Origin: Podocnemis expansa | Taxonomy: Eukaryota > Chordata > Testudines > Podocnemididae | NCBI GenBank assembly: GCA_007922195.1 | Contig: ML681994.1 | Span: 51,430,157-51,494,156, forward strand | DNA: 64,000 nt | Direction of reading: 5' to 3' | Shown: in pieces, positions 43,690-55,839 of the stretch | Position numbering within the stretch: position 1 is the stretch's first letter | Layout of the letters: every line of letters starts with the position of its first letter | Translations under genes and position numbers: made by a program | The notes under the pieces: generated by a model | Database searches by the model: none | What the model was told of the DNA's origin: nothing | Seen by the model: the letters and a program-made list of their open reading frames with translations, nothing else

Positions 43690-44394
43690 CTGGAAATACC
43701 TTGTCTGATGCACCCTGGGACTGCATTAGCTTTTCTCACAGTCACATCACATTGGTGGCTCACAGTCATCCTGTGGTCAACTAATATATCCAGGTCCTTC
43801 TCCTCCTCTTTCACTTCCAACTGATCCATCTTCAGCTTAGAGTAAAAATGTTTTGAACTCTTTGGATTCTTACAGGGACGTGTATCAGATATGAGGCAGA
43901 AATGCTCAGAGACAATCTGGGTACTCTGAAAGACTTTGGGAAACAGGCAGTCTATTCAGTGGTCACCATTCAGAATTACAAACATTGACTCACCAATTAG
44001 TATATTTACAATAAGTCTCATTTCTTCTTCTTACCTAATAAACCTGTAGTTGGTTTACTGTAGAACTGGCTGCTAGTGTTGTCTTTGGTGTAAAATCTGG
44101 AATACCAGTTGATATGGAGTAAATAACTAGTCCCTTGGGATTGGGAGCAACCTGATGTAGTGTGCTTATAGGTTTGAATGTTGTTTTATCATAAAGTCTC
44201 ATTTGTCTAGGTGGCAAGAGAGACTGTAGAGCCTAAGAGGACTGTCTGTAACTCTGGGTTAAGGTTAGCATATTGATCCAGTTATTGGCTTGGTGAAGTC
44301 TAATTACAGAACACATACTAGTTTGACATGTCTGTCCTGTTTTTCTGATAGTCTGCCATAAAGTAGCCACTCACAGTTGTGAGCCACTCTAAAC

Positions 44395-44620
44395 AGCGTG
44401 ACAAAACTAATCTGTTGAACTCATTGCTATGGGATTCTGTGAAGGTCAAACATATAACTGGGTCCAGAGGAGAACTTGATAAGTTCCTAGAAAATAGGTC
44501 CATCAATGGTTATACTACATGGTTGGGGTAACTAAACTGCTAACTGCCAGAAATCAGGAGTGGAAGACAAGGTAGGATGACTCCATAATTGTACTGTTTG
44601 GTACACCCTTCCCCGCCCCC
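44395..44620 (+). mobile_element. CR1 LINE 3' fragment
   Basis: Phrases in CR1 order: TGTTGAACTCATTGCTATGG, TTCTGTGAAGGTCAAACAT, AACTTGATAAGTTCCTAGAA, ATAGGTCCATCAATGGTTAT, then AACTGCCAGAAATCAGGAGT. Plus strand, no frame. Confidence 0.8.
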
Positions 44621-44624
44621 ATTC

Positions 44625-47600
44625 TTTGGAAATAAAGCAACTCAGACTGTAGTTGAAGCAAGATGGACCATGATGTGAACCAGCATGCCAGTTTTTATAT
44701 CTTATCCCAACTGATTGTAAAATTTATGAAGGCTTTCTTTGACCATGGGCCTGATCTAAAACTCATTGAATTCAATGTGATTCTTTCCAAAGGTTTCACT
44801 GGGCTTTGGATCACATCCTTACAGAATATTTTGTCATGTCTGAACCCACTTTCAAGATAAAGAGAGATGGAATAGACAAGCACAGTATTAAACACAGTAT
44901 ATTTTTATTTGAAGTCAATTCATTTTGGAAGCCCTGATTAAACTTCATGCTTTTCTAAGCGGAGTCCTTGCTGCAAATTTATTTGCCACATTATCATGAA
45001 AGAGAGGGGGCAGCAATAGCAATAGATGTTCCATGATAGTTCCACACCCTTTCTTACCTGAGTGCAAAAGGCTAGCTCAAGACTTATGAAACACTTAAGT
45101 CCCACTTATCTCTCCAGAATAAGAATTATTTATTGGCATAGAGGCCAATTACTAGTTATCTGCACAACGCTGAATTTCATACAGGCAAGTTTGAATGACT
45201 GGTGCTTTGTTATACGGCATCTATGTGTCATTTTGTATTCCAGTTTTCTTCATTAAATATTAATATGGTATTGTTTGTTTCTAAATGTGTACCACAAAAT
45301 ATACAGGATATGTAATATGACCAAGTTATTGTAGCATTTGGAACTTTAACTTTTTTCTTTCCTGATTTTTCATTTTAAATGTAAAGCAATACTGAAGGAG
45401 CAGGTATGGGTTTGGGGTTTGTTTTATGTATATCTATATATGGGACTAAATCCTTCTTACCTTACATACACAAATTGTTCCATTGTCTCTAGTGAGATGC
45501 TTAAAGGTCTGTAAAATGCTTTGGGATTGAGAGGAGGATAATTTATTATGCTTTTTTCTCAGGTTTGCTATGTAAATGATTCTTCCCATTTTCCCTACAC
45601 TGTGGAGATCAGTGTTTTGTTTTATTTTATTTATAGCTAGATCATGATGATGAATCCCTTTCAGTATGCTGTACACCATGTTACCTGAATTTCAGTTATC
45701 ATGTGGCCCCCTTGGGTTCTTGGGTTTGTTCATTCAAGATTAATGAGACATTGGTTCTCCATTAAGAAGCTATTTAAAAATATATTTAATTAAAATGAGT
45801 TATGTACGTGAATTAATGCCATTTGCCCTTTTCAGTGTAACAGGGATATATTTTATCTGTTTTACACTCAAGCAGGGGCCTTAACAATGGCAATTTTATA
45901 CTCATATTACTAGGTCCTGATGACTGAATAAACCAGACTAGATGTATAAAGGGCTGAATTTTGAGAAGAATAATCTCCATTTTATGGGCTGTATCTGCAC
46001 TCATATTTGTGTACCTGGAGTTGAATTGCAGGAACAAGTCAGGTAGCTGGAGGCACAAATGCTCAGATTTACATTGGCAATTAATTTTGTAGGCATAAAT
46101 TTTGCAGACTCAAATTTTACTCACAAAAATGAATGGTTTGAAAATGTAATCCAATGTGTGCTGGTAAAATTTGTTCTTACACTGTATAGTTAAACAGAGA
46201 AATACACGTAGTGCTAGCATTTTAAAGCATATTGAACAAATCATATCTGTCTCATTTGCTCAACTATGTTAGCGTTGACACTAAGCATAGAAATCTACCT
46301 CATGTTTTGATTTTGGTTTTATGGACTTGCCTTTCTGCTCCCATTGGAGTAAGGAGGAATTTTGCCATTAATATTAATAGTACCAGGATCAAGCCCATTA
46401 GTTAACTCCTCTGAGCAGAGCCCACAGTGTGACTCCTTTCAATTAAATTCAATAGCACAGGTGGAAAGTCAAAATATATTTCCATTTTCTATTCTTAAAA
46501 TTGAATGTTAATTTCTCATGTCTGTTCTGAAATTTTTCTATAGATATTTCTCTGGAAGGTTTTCTCTAAAGGTCAAATATTTTAGCTGTTACTTAAGGAA
46601 TGTAGCTTGACATTGCAACACACAATTTATTACTAGCATTTCATTTTGCTCTTCATTCACAGATGTCAAAAGGGCAGGCATCTGACTACCTCAGTGTATA
46701 CATCATATAATGCTGTGACCTCACAGAGGTCTTCACAGTAAATTAATCCACACACTGCATGCAATTATAGTAAAACTCACTAAAAAAGCTAATCCACAAT
46801 TAAAAGGTGAACCAACCAATCAGGTTGTCAGCTTACATATCAGTCTAAGTTGTCTGTTGATGTCGTGAAGTTCTGCTAAGAGTTCTAGTGATGGTGACTA
46901 TATCTGCTGAAAGCCCTGCACCATGACATTCAAAATAAAGAAATGCAGCAATTAAAAAGGCCACCACAAGCTGCATTGCATCACTTTCTTCTCTCCTGCC
47001 TTTATGTCGTCCGTAAGAAAACGTTCTTTGCACCCTTATCACGCTATGCTTTTCTCTACATCTTGTCTTGTTGCTGTTCAAGTCTCCTCTCACAAATGAT
47101 GGTGCCTCCTTTCCTATGTTTCTGGCTAGAACATTCTCTCTTGTAAACCATACTTCTCATTTTACTTCTTCTTCAGATCCAGAGTGCTACTGCCAGATAG
47201 CCTTCTATCACAGACCTCTAAAGCAGCCTTCATTCTGGTCACTGCCAGCACATGTTAATATACTTCATTTTAAACTAAATTAAAGAAGCTTAGATGCATC
47301 AGTAACAATAAGCAAATCTCATGATCTGTTGCTTCATCATCCAAAACCACCTCCTCCCCATATATATCTGCGGCTCTGTATAAGTAACAATTACACAGTT
47401 GAGAGCATTGTGGAAAAATGAGAAGCATGTGGCAGAATACCCAACTTTACCAGTGCAGCAATGACAAAGAACAGTGATTTTATGGTCAGCCTGTAATGCC
47501 TGAGAAATGGGCTCAATCATTTGCTATGTAGCAGTGCTCCTGCCGTTGCTTTTTAGACTAACTGCAGCCAATCTGGTGCCATGCCAGACAGATCTGCCAG

Positions 47601-48305
47601 CCAAGAAGTATCATAATCTAATCTGAGGAGGTCATGGGAACATGTATCTAATGAATCCAGACTAATAATTACAGCTCATTTAATTACCTCTGAGATAATA
47701 CCAGGAGCTGTAATTTTTTGTAATTGATGCTGCTGACATCTTTGTACCTTTTCAGTTGCATTAGTTGTAAAATCTGCCCTGTTAACGTTGAAGTTGATAA
47801 AAATGTCAGAAAGTAAAGAAAAGATAATGGAACATGAAAGTCTCTAAATGTCAAATAAATATAAAGATATTGATAAATGGATACCTTGCTGCCTTTGTGC
47901 AGCACATGAATTCTGAAATAAATGCCAAACTCTTTTAATCAAGGAAATCAAGAGCCACTGGCTCTAGGGTTTTTATTGATGAATTGTAAGTGCCAAGGTT
48001 CTGTTTGGTTAGGTTTTCCAAATACAATTTTCATTTTCTATATTTGCCTTAGTGCTTAATCCAGAAAGATTAGAAAACTAATGTCCTAATGTGGGACTCC
48101 ACTGGATGCAGGGGGGGAGGTCTATGTTAGCACATCAACTTGCTTTCAAACTGACTTCTGCAAACACCTAATAACATGAGCAAGTGAACTCTGGAGAGCA
48201 GTCACACTGTTCTTGCTTTTTTCCAGGATTGGGGACCTAACAATAGTTCCTTAAAAGTTGGGGAAAAATTGTCTTCCAGAAATGTTCTTGTTCATATATA
48301 TGTAG
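44625..48305. other. No recognised gene or repeat
   Basis: 3.7 kb of AT-rich DNA. An old phrase (CCTGATCTAAAACTCATTGA, GGGCTTTGGATCACATCC) lies at 44750-44820. All frames are below 85 codons and motif-free. Confidence 0.45.
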
Positions 48306-48307
48306 TA

Positions 48308-48597
48308 CTGTAGCCAAGTTGATAGTAGGAGATTAGTGAAACAAGGTGGGTGAAATAGTATCTTTTATTAGGCCAACTTCTGTCAGTGAGAAAGACAAGT
48401 TTTCAAGCTTACATGGAGCTCTTTCTCAGGTGGTGAAAACTAAGTGTCACAGCTGAACCAGCTGCATTTAGCTCTGACACTCAGAGTTACTTTCCCACAC
48501 CTGAAAAAGAGCTCTGTGTGAGCACAAAAGCTTGTCTCCTCTGTCACCAACAGAAGTGGGTCCAATAAAAGGTGTTACCTCACCAACTTTGTCTCTT
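48308..48597. mobile_element. Inverted dimer of a second Penelope-like tail family
   Basis: The left half reads GTAGCCAAGTTG, AACAAGGTGGGTGAAATAG, TATCTTTTATTAGGCCAACT, TTCAAGCTTACATGGAGCTC. The right half is its inverted counterpart (GAGCTCTGTGTGAGCAC, AAGTGGGTCCAATAAAAGG, CACCAACTTTGTCTC). This is the tail of the other common turtle PLE family as I remember it. The right half has CTGAAAA where a CTGANGA core is expected, followed by a GAGCTC-based stem. No target duplication was recognised. Confidence 0.75.
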
Positions 48598-48881
48598 TTT
48601 CAAATATCAAATCATTGATTATTTTCCATCTATATGAGTGATCCTGCACCACTGTGGCTAATTAGTTTTACCATTAACTTCAGTGGGAGCAGGAGATATT
48701 CTGTGTCTAATAGAGTTTGAAATTGAAACAACTTTATATTTTTGCAATAGCATTCTCCATGTCAGCAGATATTAAGAAGTTATCCTACTAACTAATTTTC
48801 CCTATCCAGACTTTTAGGAAGCAGAACAAAAAAATAATACTTGAATAGTCCCTACATAACCAGCAGCGACTTTGTCTGTCC

Positions 48882-48909
48882 GTTTGTTTGTTTGTTTGTT
48901 TGTTTGTTT
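48882..48909. repeat. (GTTT)n microsatellite
   Basis: Seven tandem GTTT units. Confidence 0.9.
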
Positions 48910-49164
48910 CACAAAAGGGTGTTTACATTAGTGAATACACATTTAGGATGGCATTCTCACTTTCAGTAGGCGTGCACCATACCCACACCCATAAAAGTTT
49001 GGCTCCTGGAACCCAGATGCACTCAGTTTGTTATTTAATTAAGCTAGCCAAAACCTAAGGAAGAAGGAATCACACACACAAAGTTGTTAATTTTTTTTAA
49101 AATGAAAATTCTCATCCATGTTGAAATTAAAAAAATAAAATGTTGAGCAGCCATCGAGTTTCAA

Positions 49165-49290
49165 GAAAGAACATGGATTTTGTGGTTAAGGAACTGGATT
49201 AAACTCAGGAGATTCACATTCTATTCCTAGTTCTGCAGTCTCCTTGTGTGAATTAATCTATCTGTTCCCCATGTGAAAAAAAAAGAATCT
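49165..49290 (+). repeat. MIR/CORE-type SINE head fragment
   Basis: TTTTGTGGTTAAGGAACTGG, AACTCAGGAGATTCACATTC, TATTCCTAGTTCTGCAGTC, then CTGTTCCCCATGTG follow the head and early core of MIR-like SINEs. Confidence 0.6.
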
Positions 49291-49299
49291 ATTACCATT

Positions 49300-50032
49300 T
49301 TCCATTGCGTATGTTTAGATTGCAAAATTTTTGGAATGTTCTTTTCCTATGAATTCACCATCAACCACAACAGAGTACCTGTCTCAGTTGACGTATCTAG
49401 TCACTATTGCAATACAAATAATTATTATTTATTTGTATCATCCTATGACAAATTATAGCATTATTAAGTTAAATTGCCATACTTCATCTGTGATGAAAAT
49501 ACATAAATTTTGCTTCACAAATAGCCTGTGGAAAATGTAAACACCCAAAATATATATCTTACCTTTATTTGAAAGAAAAAAATACTTTTCTATGATAGCA
49601 AAATTATATTAAATAACTGACTTTTTATGTTTAAAATATTACGTTGAATTCATCAAAATGGTTGAATTTTACTGTCAGTCTGAATCATATGTACAGTTTG
49701 ATCAACATTCATTTATGAATCAAGCTAAAAATGAATTGTGTCCATATTTATGGTCTGACAGGCAGTTGACACTGGTTCTTGTATTTTCAAGCATCACACA
49801 TGATGTAGCTATGAAGCTTCCATTGTCCCTGGAAAAAATAAAGATAAGGGCATGGTGTGAAGAAAAAGCAGTGAAAGTCAGGCAAACAGCACCATCACAG
49901 CAGCAACTTTTAGAAAACTTATGCACTCCAAGAGGGAAGGAATGAACAAGTTATGCAGTCGACCTTCTTGATCTCAGATTATACAGAAGAGAACTATTAT
50001 CATTGAAAGAGAAAAATATGAGCTTCCCTCAG
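49300..50032. other. No recognised gene
   Basis: A 95-codon frame at 49658-49945 has no domain or signal peptide. It shares its DNA with an equally open minus-strand frame, so coding is not supported. Confidence 0.4.
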
Positions 50033-50040
50033 GGATCAAG

Positions 50041-50236
50041 CAGGAGCGTCGTTGCCCCAAGGAAAGACCCAGGCTCCTGCTGCTGCCAGCCTAACTGGGG
50101 ACAGGGATGGGCAAGACAGTGGCTGCCACGGGTGACCCAGCCTGGCCCTGGATACCCAGCTGGGGGCCATGTTCAAGACACCAGCACCAGGACTCAGGGC
50201 ATGTGCCCCGTGTGCCAGGCACCAGCGATGCCCCTG
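50041..50236. mobile_element. hAT-like element, CAGTGGCGTCGCTG family, short copy with 8-bp target duplication
   Basis: The 196-bp element begins CAGGAGCGTCGTTGCCCCA and ends, inverted, GCACCAGCGATGCCCCTG. Flanks GGATCAAG (50033-50040) and GGACCAAG (50237-50244) match at seven of eight. GC-rich and non-coding. The long relative is at 55840. Confidence 0.8.
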
Positions 50237-50529
50237 GGACCAAGTATTAAGTGTAAGTGGACTGCTTGCCCTTGCATATCTTAAGTGGCTGATGTGATAC
50301 AATAGTTTTTAAAGCTCACTGACAACAATACTGGAAAAAGGACAAATCACCTGGGCTCTTTGGCTTAAACTTTAATGAGCCCAAATAATTAATGCAGTAA
50401 ACAACATTAAGAATTATTTAGACAGTGACAGCTACCAGGTTCCAGTATACTGTATTAAAATAGTTTTAATTGTATTGTACTGATGAATGAAAAATACTGT
50501 AATTTCATGACTTTGACTTTGAAAATATG

Positions 50530-50610
50530 GAGGACTCAGGCAGGGCCGGCTCTACTGATAAGCCAGAAGCTAATGGTGCTGAAGCTTAGGGGCTCCAGCC
50601 CTGTTTTGTA
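50530..50610 (+). mobile_element. hAT-like fragment starting CAGGGCCGGCTCT
   Basis: GCAGGGCCGGCTCTACTGAT followed by AGGGGCTCCAGCCC resembles the ends of a CAGGGCCGGC-type hAT element. The right end was not found. Confidence 0.4.
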
Positions 50611-50614
50611 GTGC

Positions 50615-51665
50615 AATTTAGATCTTTCAAATGCTGAATGTTCAGTGATCTGCTTCCCTCACCCCAGGACTTTCTATTCCAGAGAAGAATAGAAAGTGAA
50701 TCAGCTGCAAATCATCTGTGAAGGCTGAGTATTCCTCATGTACTTTATTATTGTTTCTTTAGTTTGTTTTAAAATCAGTTTAGTTTTCAAAACCTACTCT
50801 ACTGTTCATCATCAGGATCTACCAGACTTGGAGCTGTTAGCCTGGGAGACGCTCCTAACCAGGCAAGGAATCATGTTACAGAGCCCAGGTTTCAAGCACC
50901 CAGAGAAGACAAAAGAAAGAAAGAAACTTTATCCTGGGAATGCAGCTGGAGTTAACCCTCAGTTATCTAAACCCCAAGAATGTAGTTATACTAAAATCCT
51001 ATGCTACAAGATCACTGAGATAAACTGCAAAACAAACAAACAAACAAACCTGCTTAAACATTTAAAAAACCAAGAGGGCCTTGGGCAAACTAGCCCTCTG
51101 GCAAACTATTTGTACTGAAGGTGTAACAAAGTTAACTGTAAAACACACTCTTATGGTGTTTGGATATAAATATTAATCATGATGTTAATTCTTATAATTG
51201 ATTTGCTGCCAAAGAATGGAAAACATACCATGTTCTTGATATTTTGTAAAACCTTTGAAACCTGTTCGAAGCTCTAATAGTAGACAACCAATTTTAACCC
51301 TTGTGTGATGTATTCAGCAGTGTCTAAGTGATACCCCTTTCTGCATCAATTTTGCGTGAGGCATGTGATGCTGTCTTTAGAGAATGTTTATTGTTGTTAG
51401 ATGCTCTTTGGTTCTACAGTGTAAGAAATGGTAAATGTGAACACCAAGCATGTCTTCTCTGTACCATTCATTATTTTAGATAACTATGTCATATCCTGCT
51501 TTTAGGCTCTGATCTACTATATGCTTAAGTGTTTTGCCAGTTTAGAGTCTTATTTGTCTCCTCTGTTAGTGTTTATACGCTTCTCAAATTCTCTTCTGGC
51601 AATTTTGCACAGTGTTGCCAGCTCTAGTAATACTTGGTGTGTGTTTTAATTCTAAAGCTCCAGTG
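50615..51665. other. No recognised gene
   Basis: A 126-codon frame at 50738-51118 has a hydrophobic start but no domain. It includes an (AAAC)n tract near 51030-51048, so I treat it as chance. Confidence 0.4.
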
Positions 51666-51670
51666 TATAT

Positions 51671-52046
51671 GGATATGTCTACACTGTGAGTTTAAGTTGA
51701 CTTAAGGAGGCTTAAGTCGACTTAAACAAAGCCCCGGCCACACTTGGAGTGCATTAGGTTGACTTCAGGCCTTCTTTAAGTTGACTTAATAACTCCTGCC
51801 CTTAAAGTTGACTTTAACGGTTAAGTAGACTTTATTAAGTTGACTTAACATAATGTGGACATTAAAGTCGATTTAATAAAGTTGACTTAGTCCAGTGGGG
51901 CCATGTAAGTCAACTTTATAAAGTCTACTTAATGCAGTGTGGCCTCACTAAGTCAACTTAATAAGGTCTACTTAAAGTCGACTTTAAGTAGGCTTGATTA
52001 AGTCAACTTAACAAAATCACTGAGCTTTTGTAGTGTAGACTTAGCC
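51671..52046. mobile_element. Family B element, copy 4 (complete)
   Basis: The ends are GGATATGTCTACACTGTG and, inverted, TTGTAGTGTAGACTTAGCC. TAT flanks both edges (51668-51670 and 52047-52049). About 20 AAGT(C/T)GACTTAA-type words fill the interior, four or more with GTCGA intact. This copy best shows the word-array structure of family B. Confidence 0.88.
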
Positions 52047-52049
52047 TAT

Positions 52050-53565
52050 GTGACCTCAGCTTTTAAACAAATTAACTGTATAGTCCTCATAGTTGAAGAC
52101 AGCTTCAGGGACCTGAAACCACACACACACACGCGCACCTGCCCCTGCTACATTTTTATAATCTTGCATGGATTTCAAGCTGTTCTCACGAGGCTTCTCT
52201 CATGATATTTAAGCGCTTATGGCTGACAGTGCTGTTGTCTATGCCTGTAAGGCCCTGGTCTCTTTTCAATAGAATTTATGAATGTTTAAAGATAAACACG
52301 TACTTAAATATTTCACAACATATGAGAATATGATTGCTTCCTGAATCATGGCCCTGACAGTTACAAACCTATTTAGTAGAATGATCTATGAGGATCAGTT
52401 CCTGGCTCCTTGAAATATATTTACTTCTGAAAATGAAGGGAATATCCATTTCACAGTGTCCAGCAACTTCACCCAACAGTTAAGGACAAAAGGTGCCTTA
52501 ACTCCTTTCTCAGATGAAATTCCAGAGTGCAGCTGAGATAGGCACAGCATAATTGTCCAAAATGGAGTTTATCAGCTGCTATTACATTTTGCTGTGTCTT
52601 CTTTTTCCCCTTAAAATGTATGAAACTTGGTAAGGATTTACTTTTGAGTGCTATAACACTGTATTTTTCTCAACATCCCATGTACTTTTGGTTTTTGTAT
52701 TCTTTCTTAATTTTTTCTGTTCCTAGCCTCACAATCACAATATTTTCCCAGCTGCATCCGCCTTTGACAATTCCCCTATCAAAAAAACAGAACCAAAACA
52801 ACTCTAGAAAAATAATATGCTCATTTTCATACCAAATTTACAAGAAAAATAAGTAAGAAAATGAACATCTGGATTATAGTGAGTGATTTTCACTAGTTCT
52901 AGTGAATTTTACATACAATTTTCTCTAAGTATTTCCTCCGCACCTGCAGAAGCTCCCTTTTTCTCCATATTCTCTCAAGTAGGAGTATGAGTGGGGATGA
53001 CAAGGGTACTGATTCATCTGATTACGCTAGAAAATCCATGCTGCAACTAGCATAATTTATTCTGCTCTTTGATTTTAGCTGTCCTCCCCTTCTCTCATCT
53101 GTGATGCATAAAGCAAGGCTTCAGTGAACCATTACAATACCTTAATGAAGAATTTCAGTATGGAGAAATCCTTTATTTTTAAAAAATATTAATGAACAGA
53201 ACCTCAACTAGTTTAAATTGAGGTAGCTTCATTTATTTCAATGGAATTACATCAGTTTATGCTACCTCAAGATCGGCTTCAGATGTAAAATAAATTCTTG
53301 GCCATATAAAAGCCATTGCCAATATATTTTTAATTATTTTTTTTTAAAAATCAATATCTTCATAATTTATATATGCTTCTGATTATACTCAATGACCGCT
53401 GCGATTTCATTTGTATTTTTCATCAGAACTTCCAGCCTGTTGGAGTTTGAGGAACAGGAAATACACCTCAACATTTTTGGCACCTAATTAGCATAGTATT
53501 TAAGCACAAGCTTATGATTAAATATGTGCTTAAGACCCATTGGTTTTGGTAACTGCAAAATAAAG
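52050..53565. other. No recognised gene
   Basis: A short (AC)n tract lies at 52117-52136. The phrase TCAATGGAATTACATCAGTT near 53240 belongs to a very common amniote repeat tail. Otherwise featureless. Confidence 0.45.
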
Positions 53566-53573
53566 CATGTGTG

Positions 53574-53913
53574 CAGTGGCATCCCAAGGGTGTCAGTTCC
53601 CCAGGGGCCAAGCCCACATTTGTGACCCCCACAGGCCTCACACCTTCCCATCCCCTATGCAGGGCAGGAGGGGCCTGGCCCCACTCCCCAACTGTCCTGG
53701 TGGAGGCAGCGTGAGGCTGGGGAGGTGAAAGTGCCCCACCACAATAACTTGATGTCCAGCACCCAACTCCCCTACCACAGCACCCCTGCAGGTTGGCCCC
53801 AGCTGGGAGAAGGCAGCCTCACCCCCACACCCCATATGTGAAGAAAGGAAGGGAACGGGGGGAACAGGCATCCTGTTCAAGATGAATGAGGGGAGTACTT
53901 AGGGATGCCCCTC
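53574..53913. mobile_element. GC-rich element, CAGTGGCATCCCAAGG ends
   Basis: The left end CAGTGGCATCCCAAGGG pairs with the inverted right end TACTTAGGGATGCCCCTC. The interior is GC-rich and non-coding. No convincing 8-bp duplication. The GC-rich sequence continues to about 54420, where further open frames (185 codons at 53886-54443) have no domain. Confidence 0.5.
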
Positions 53914-54430
53914 ATCATATCATGTGCCCCTTGAGCAGAGCCAGCTCAGCCCTGCACACTTCCCAGCCTCACACCTGTAGCTCCAGCCCACATCCAGTTG
54001 CCAGCTCAGAAGGAAGTGGTGGATTGGGGGTGAGGCTGGCCCTTCATAACAACTGGGAATGGAGATACATAGAGGTGCCTCTCAGCACCTCCCACATTTC
54101 CCCGCCTTCCACGAAGGGACAGCCCAGCCCGGCACCTTCCTCCTCCTCCTGCACTTACCCATCTCTGCTCCAGCCCAGCACCATTTTGGACAGGTGGCCT
54201 CACTACCTCTTTGCCTTGGGGCAGGTGCCAGGCTCATCCTTCACAATTGATGGTGGGGGCATAGGAATCTTTATGCCACTCGAAGCCTCCTGTATCTTCC
54301 ACCTCTTATGCCTTATGAAGGGTCAACCCAGCACCCCCTGCAACCTGGCATCTGCTTGGTTCAGGCCTCCTGGTACCCCACTGCATACGTGTAAGCACCT
54401 TTCTGAACTGGGGCCTTTAGAGAGAGAAAA
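53914..54430. other. GC-rich stretch, probably transposon-derived
   Basis: CCCAGC/CCTCC-rich sequence with a motif-free 185-codon plus-strand frame (serine/proline-rich). Phrases like AGGGACAGCCCAGCCC and AAGGGTCAACCCAGCACC repeat at about 200-bp spacing, which points to repeat origin. Confidence 0.4.
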
Positions 54431-54434
54431 AAAA

Positions 54435-55835
54435 TTGTCATAAGTTTCATTACAGACATAATCAGATACTATGAAAATCAGATATTTGCTTCTATTAAAT
54501 TGAATATAAGGTGAAATTGGCATAAGAGGTCATGTTAGAATTGACTACAGCAAAGCCAACATAAAGATGCATCTCTAGCGAGACTGAATCTTGATAGTCA
54601 AAATAAGAAGTCAGTATAATCAGTGTTAGTCTTTCTATTATAAGTCTGGTTACCTGCATTCATTGTTAAATTACTCAAAACAGTGACATAAGACTATGAG
54701 CAAGTCTAATTGAATACTTTACCAGAAGGTTCTGAGTGTTTGATTGTTTATTTTGTCTCCATTTAAATGAAATATTCTAAAGGGGCAATGAAGTTAGAAA
54801 CCATTTACCTCCTAAGAGGTAAATAATAATAGTTTTCAATGAGCTGAGCAAAACCAATCAAGATATCTTTATTTGCAAATGCAGCCCAATTAACTGCCAT
54901 TTCTTCAGCCCTCAGTATTTATCTCTCAGGATGTAAATAAGAGAATCTTACAAACATCACATGAATGTATTCAGTTAATCATGATGAGCTACAGTAATCT
55001 TCCAGAATATTATAATGGAACTTGTCTTAAAACAACATAAAAGTCCCTCCATTTTCTATTTAGGCCTTTTTGCTTGCATCATGTTTTACACTGCTGAGGT
55101 TTCTTCCCTGTGCCTTGAACTATGCCTTCAGAAGATGACGACTTCCCGTTGGATTGTAAATCTATCTTCTTTACTGCATTCAATAAACCTGATATTCTTC
55201 ATTATAATTTTATATAGCAATTATAGTATCTTATGCAGTTTTCCTTCTGGTAGAAAAGAGAAGGTCTCAAAAAACCTGAAGTCAAATGAAGCTAATGAAA
55301 GGGACCCCACTTATTTCAGTAGGTTTAGGATTGGAGCCTATCTGAAAATAGTCTAAGATGTTTAGTATAACTGCACAAGATCTTCCTTAACCTTGGTTTA
55401 AACTCTTGAATTATGTGAGGGTCTTGTGACTGTGCTACATATGTAATGTTAAATTGCATATGCATGTTTATTTGTTTGTATTTTTTGCCTTGTTTAGAGG
55501 AATTAAGAGAGATCCTGCCAGATAGAAACAGCTGACTGAAGAGACAAGAGAAACTAAAAAACTGTGGAAAATGTGTTTGTGGATGAAGTAACCTGTCTCT
55601 TTGTGAAAGCTAAATTTCCTCTTTTGTTTTTCATGAAAAAGTTTTTTTCATCTACTTCAACACAAATATCCCATCATCCACTATGGAGTTTCCTCACAGC
55701 CACCATTTTGCACATTGTGCTGAATCACAAATTAGTTCAGAGGGGAGAAACATTTTTTGTGTAAAAAATACAGCTGGATATTGTGAACTTGGAAAGACAT
55801 CAGATTTGACCGAATGCATGAAAATATCAAATCAT
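54435..55835. other. No recognised gene
   Basis: A 113-codon frame at 55015-55356 is rich in hydrophobic residues and includes one possible membrane segment. It has no homology I recognise and no supporting context. Confidence 0.4.
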
Positions 55836-55839
55836 CATC

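Larger units (their letters stand above)
41230..43840 (-). mobile_element. CR1 LINE 3' region, interrupted by two PLE insertions
   Basis: Three collinear minus-strand segments make up one CR1: 41230-41991 (starting with the inverted 3' end, CGTCTAGTCTAACCTCCTGC ... ending in GACTAAACAAGCCAAGC and the CCCATAAGCC block), 43301-43483 (CATGTTTTCCATTTTG ... GATGAGGCCTCACCAGCACC) and 43690-43840 (GATGCACCCTGGGACTGCAT ... TGGTCAACTAATATATCC). The segments rejoin exactly at the target duplications of the two inserts. No open frame survives. Confidence 0.82.

Noticed and set aside
48270..48620. A target duplication around the second PLE tail family.
   Set aside because: No matching flank of 8 bp or more was visible by eye; the ends are too diverged.
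50738..51118. 126-codon frame with hydrophobic N-terminus as a secreted or membrane protein.
   Set aside because: The frame runs through a simple AAAC repeat and shows no domain; no promoter or splice evidence.
53886..54443. 185-codon plus-strand frame as a host gene.
   Set aside because: Ser/Pro-rich, no recognisable domain, repeated phrases inside, and a transposon-like terminus just upstream.
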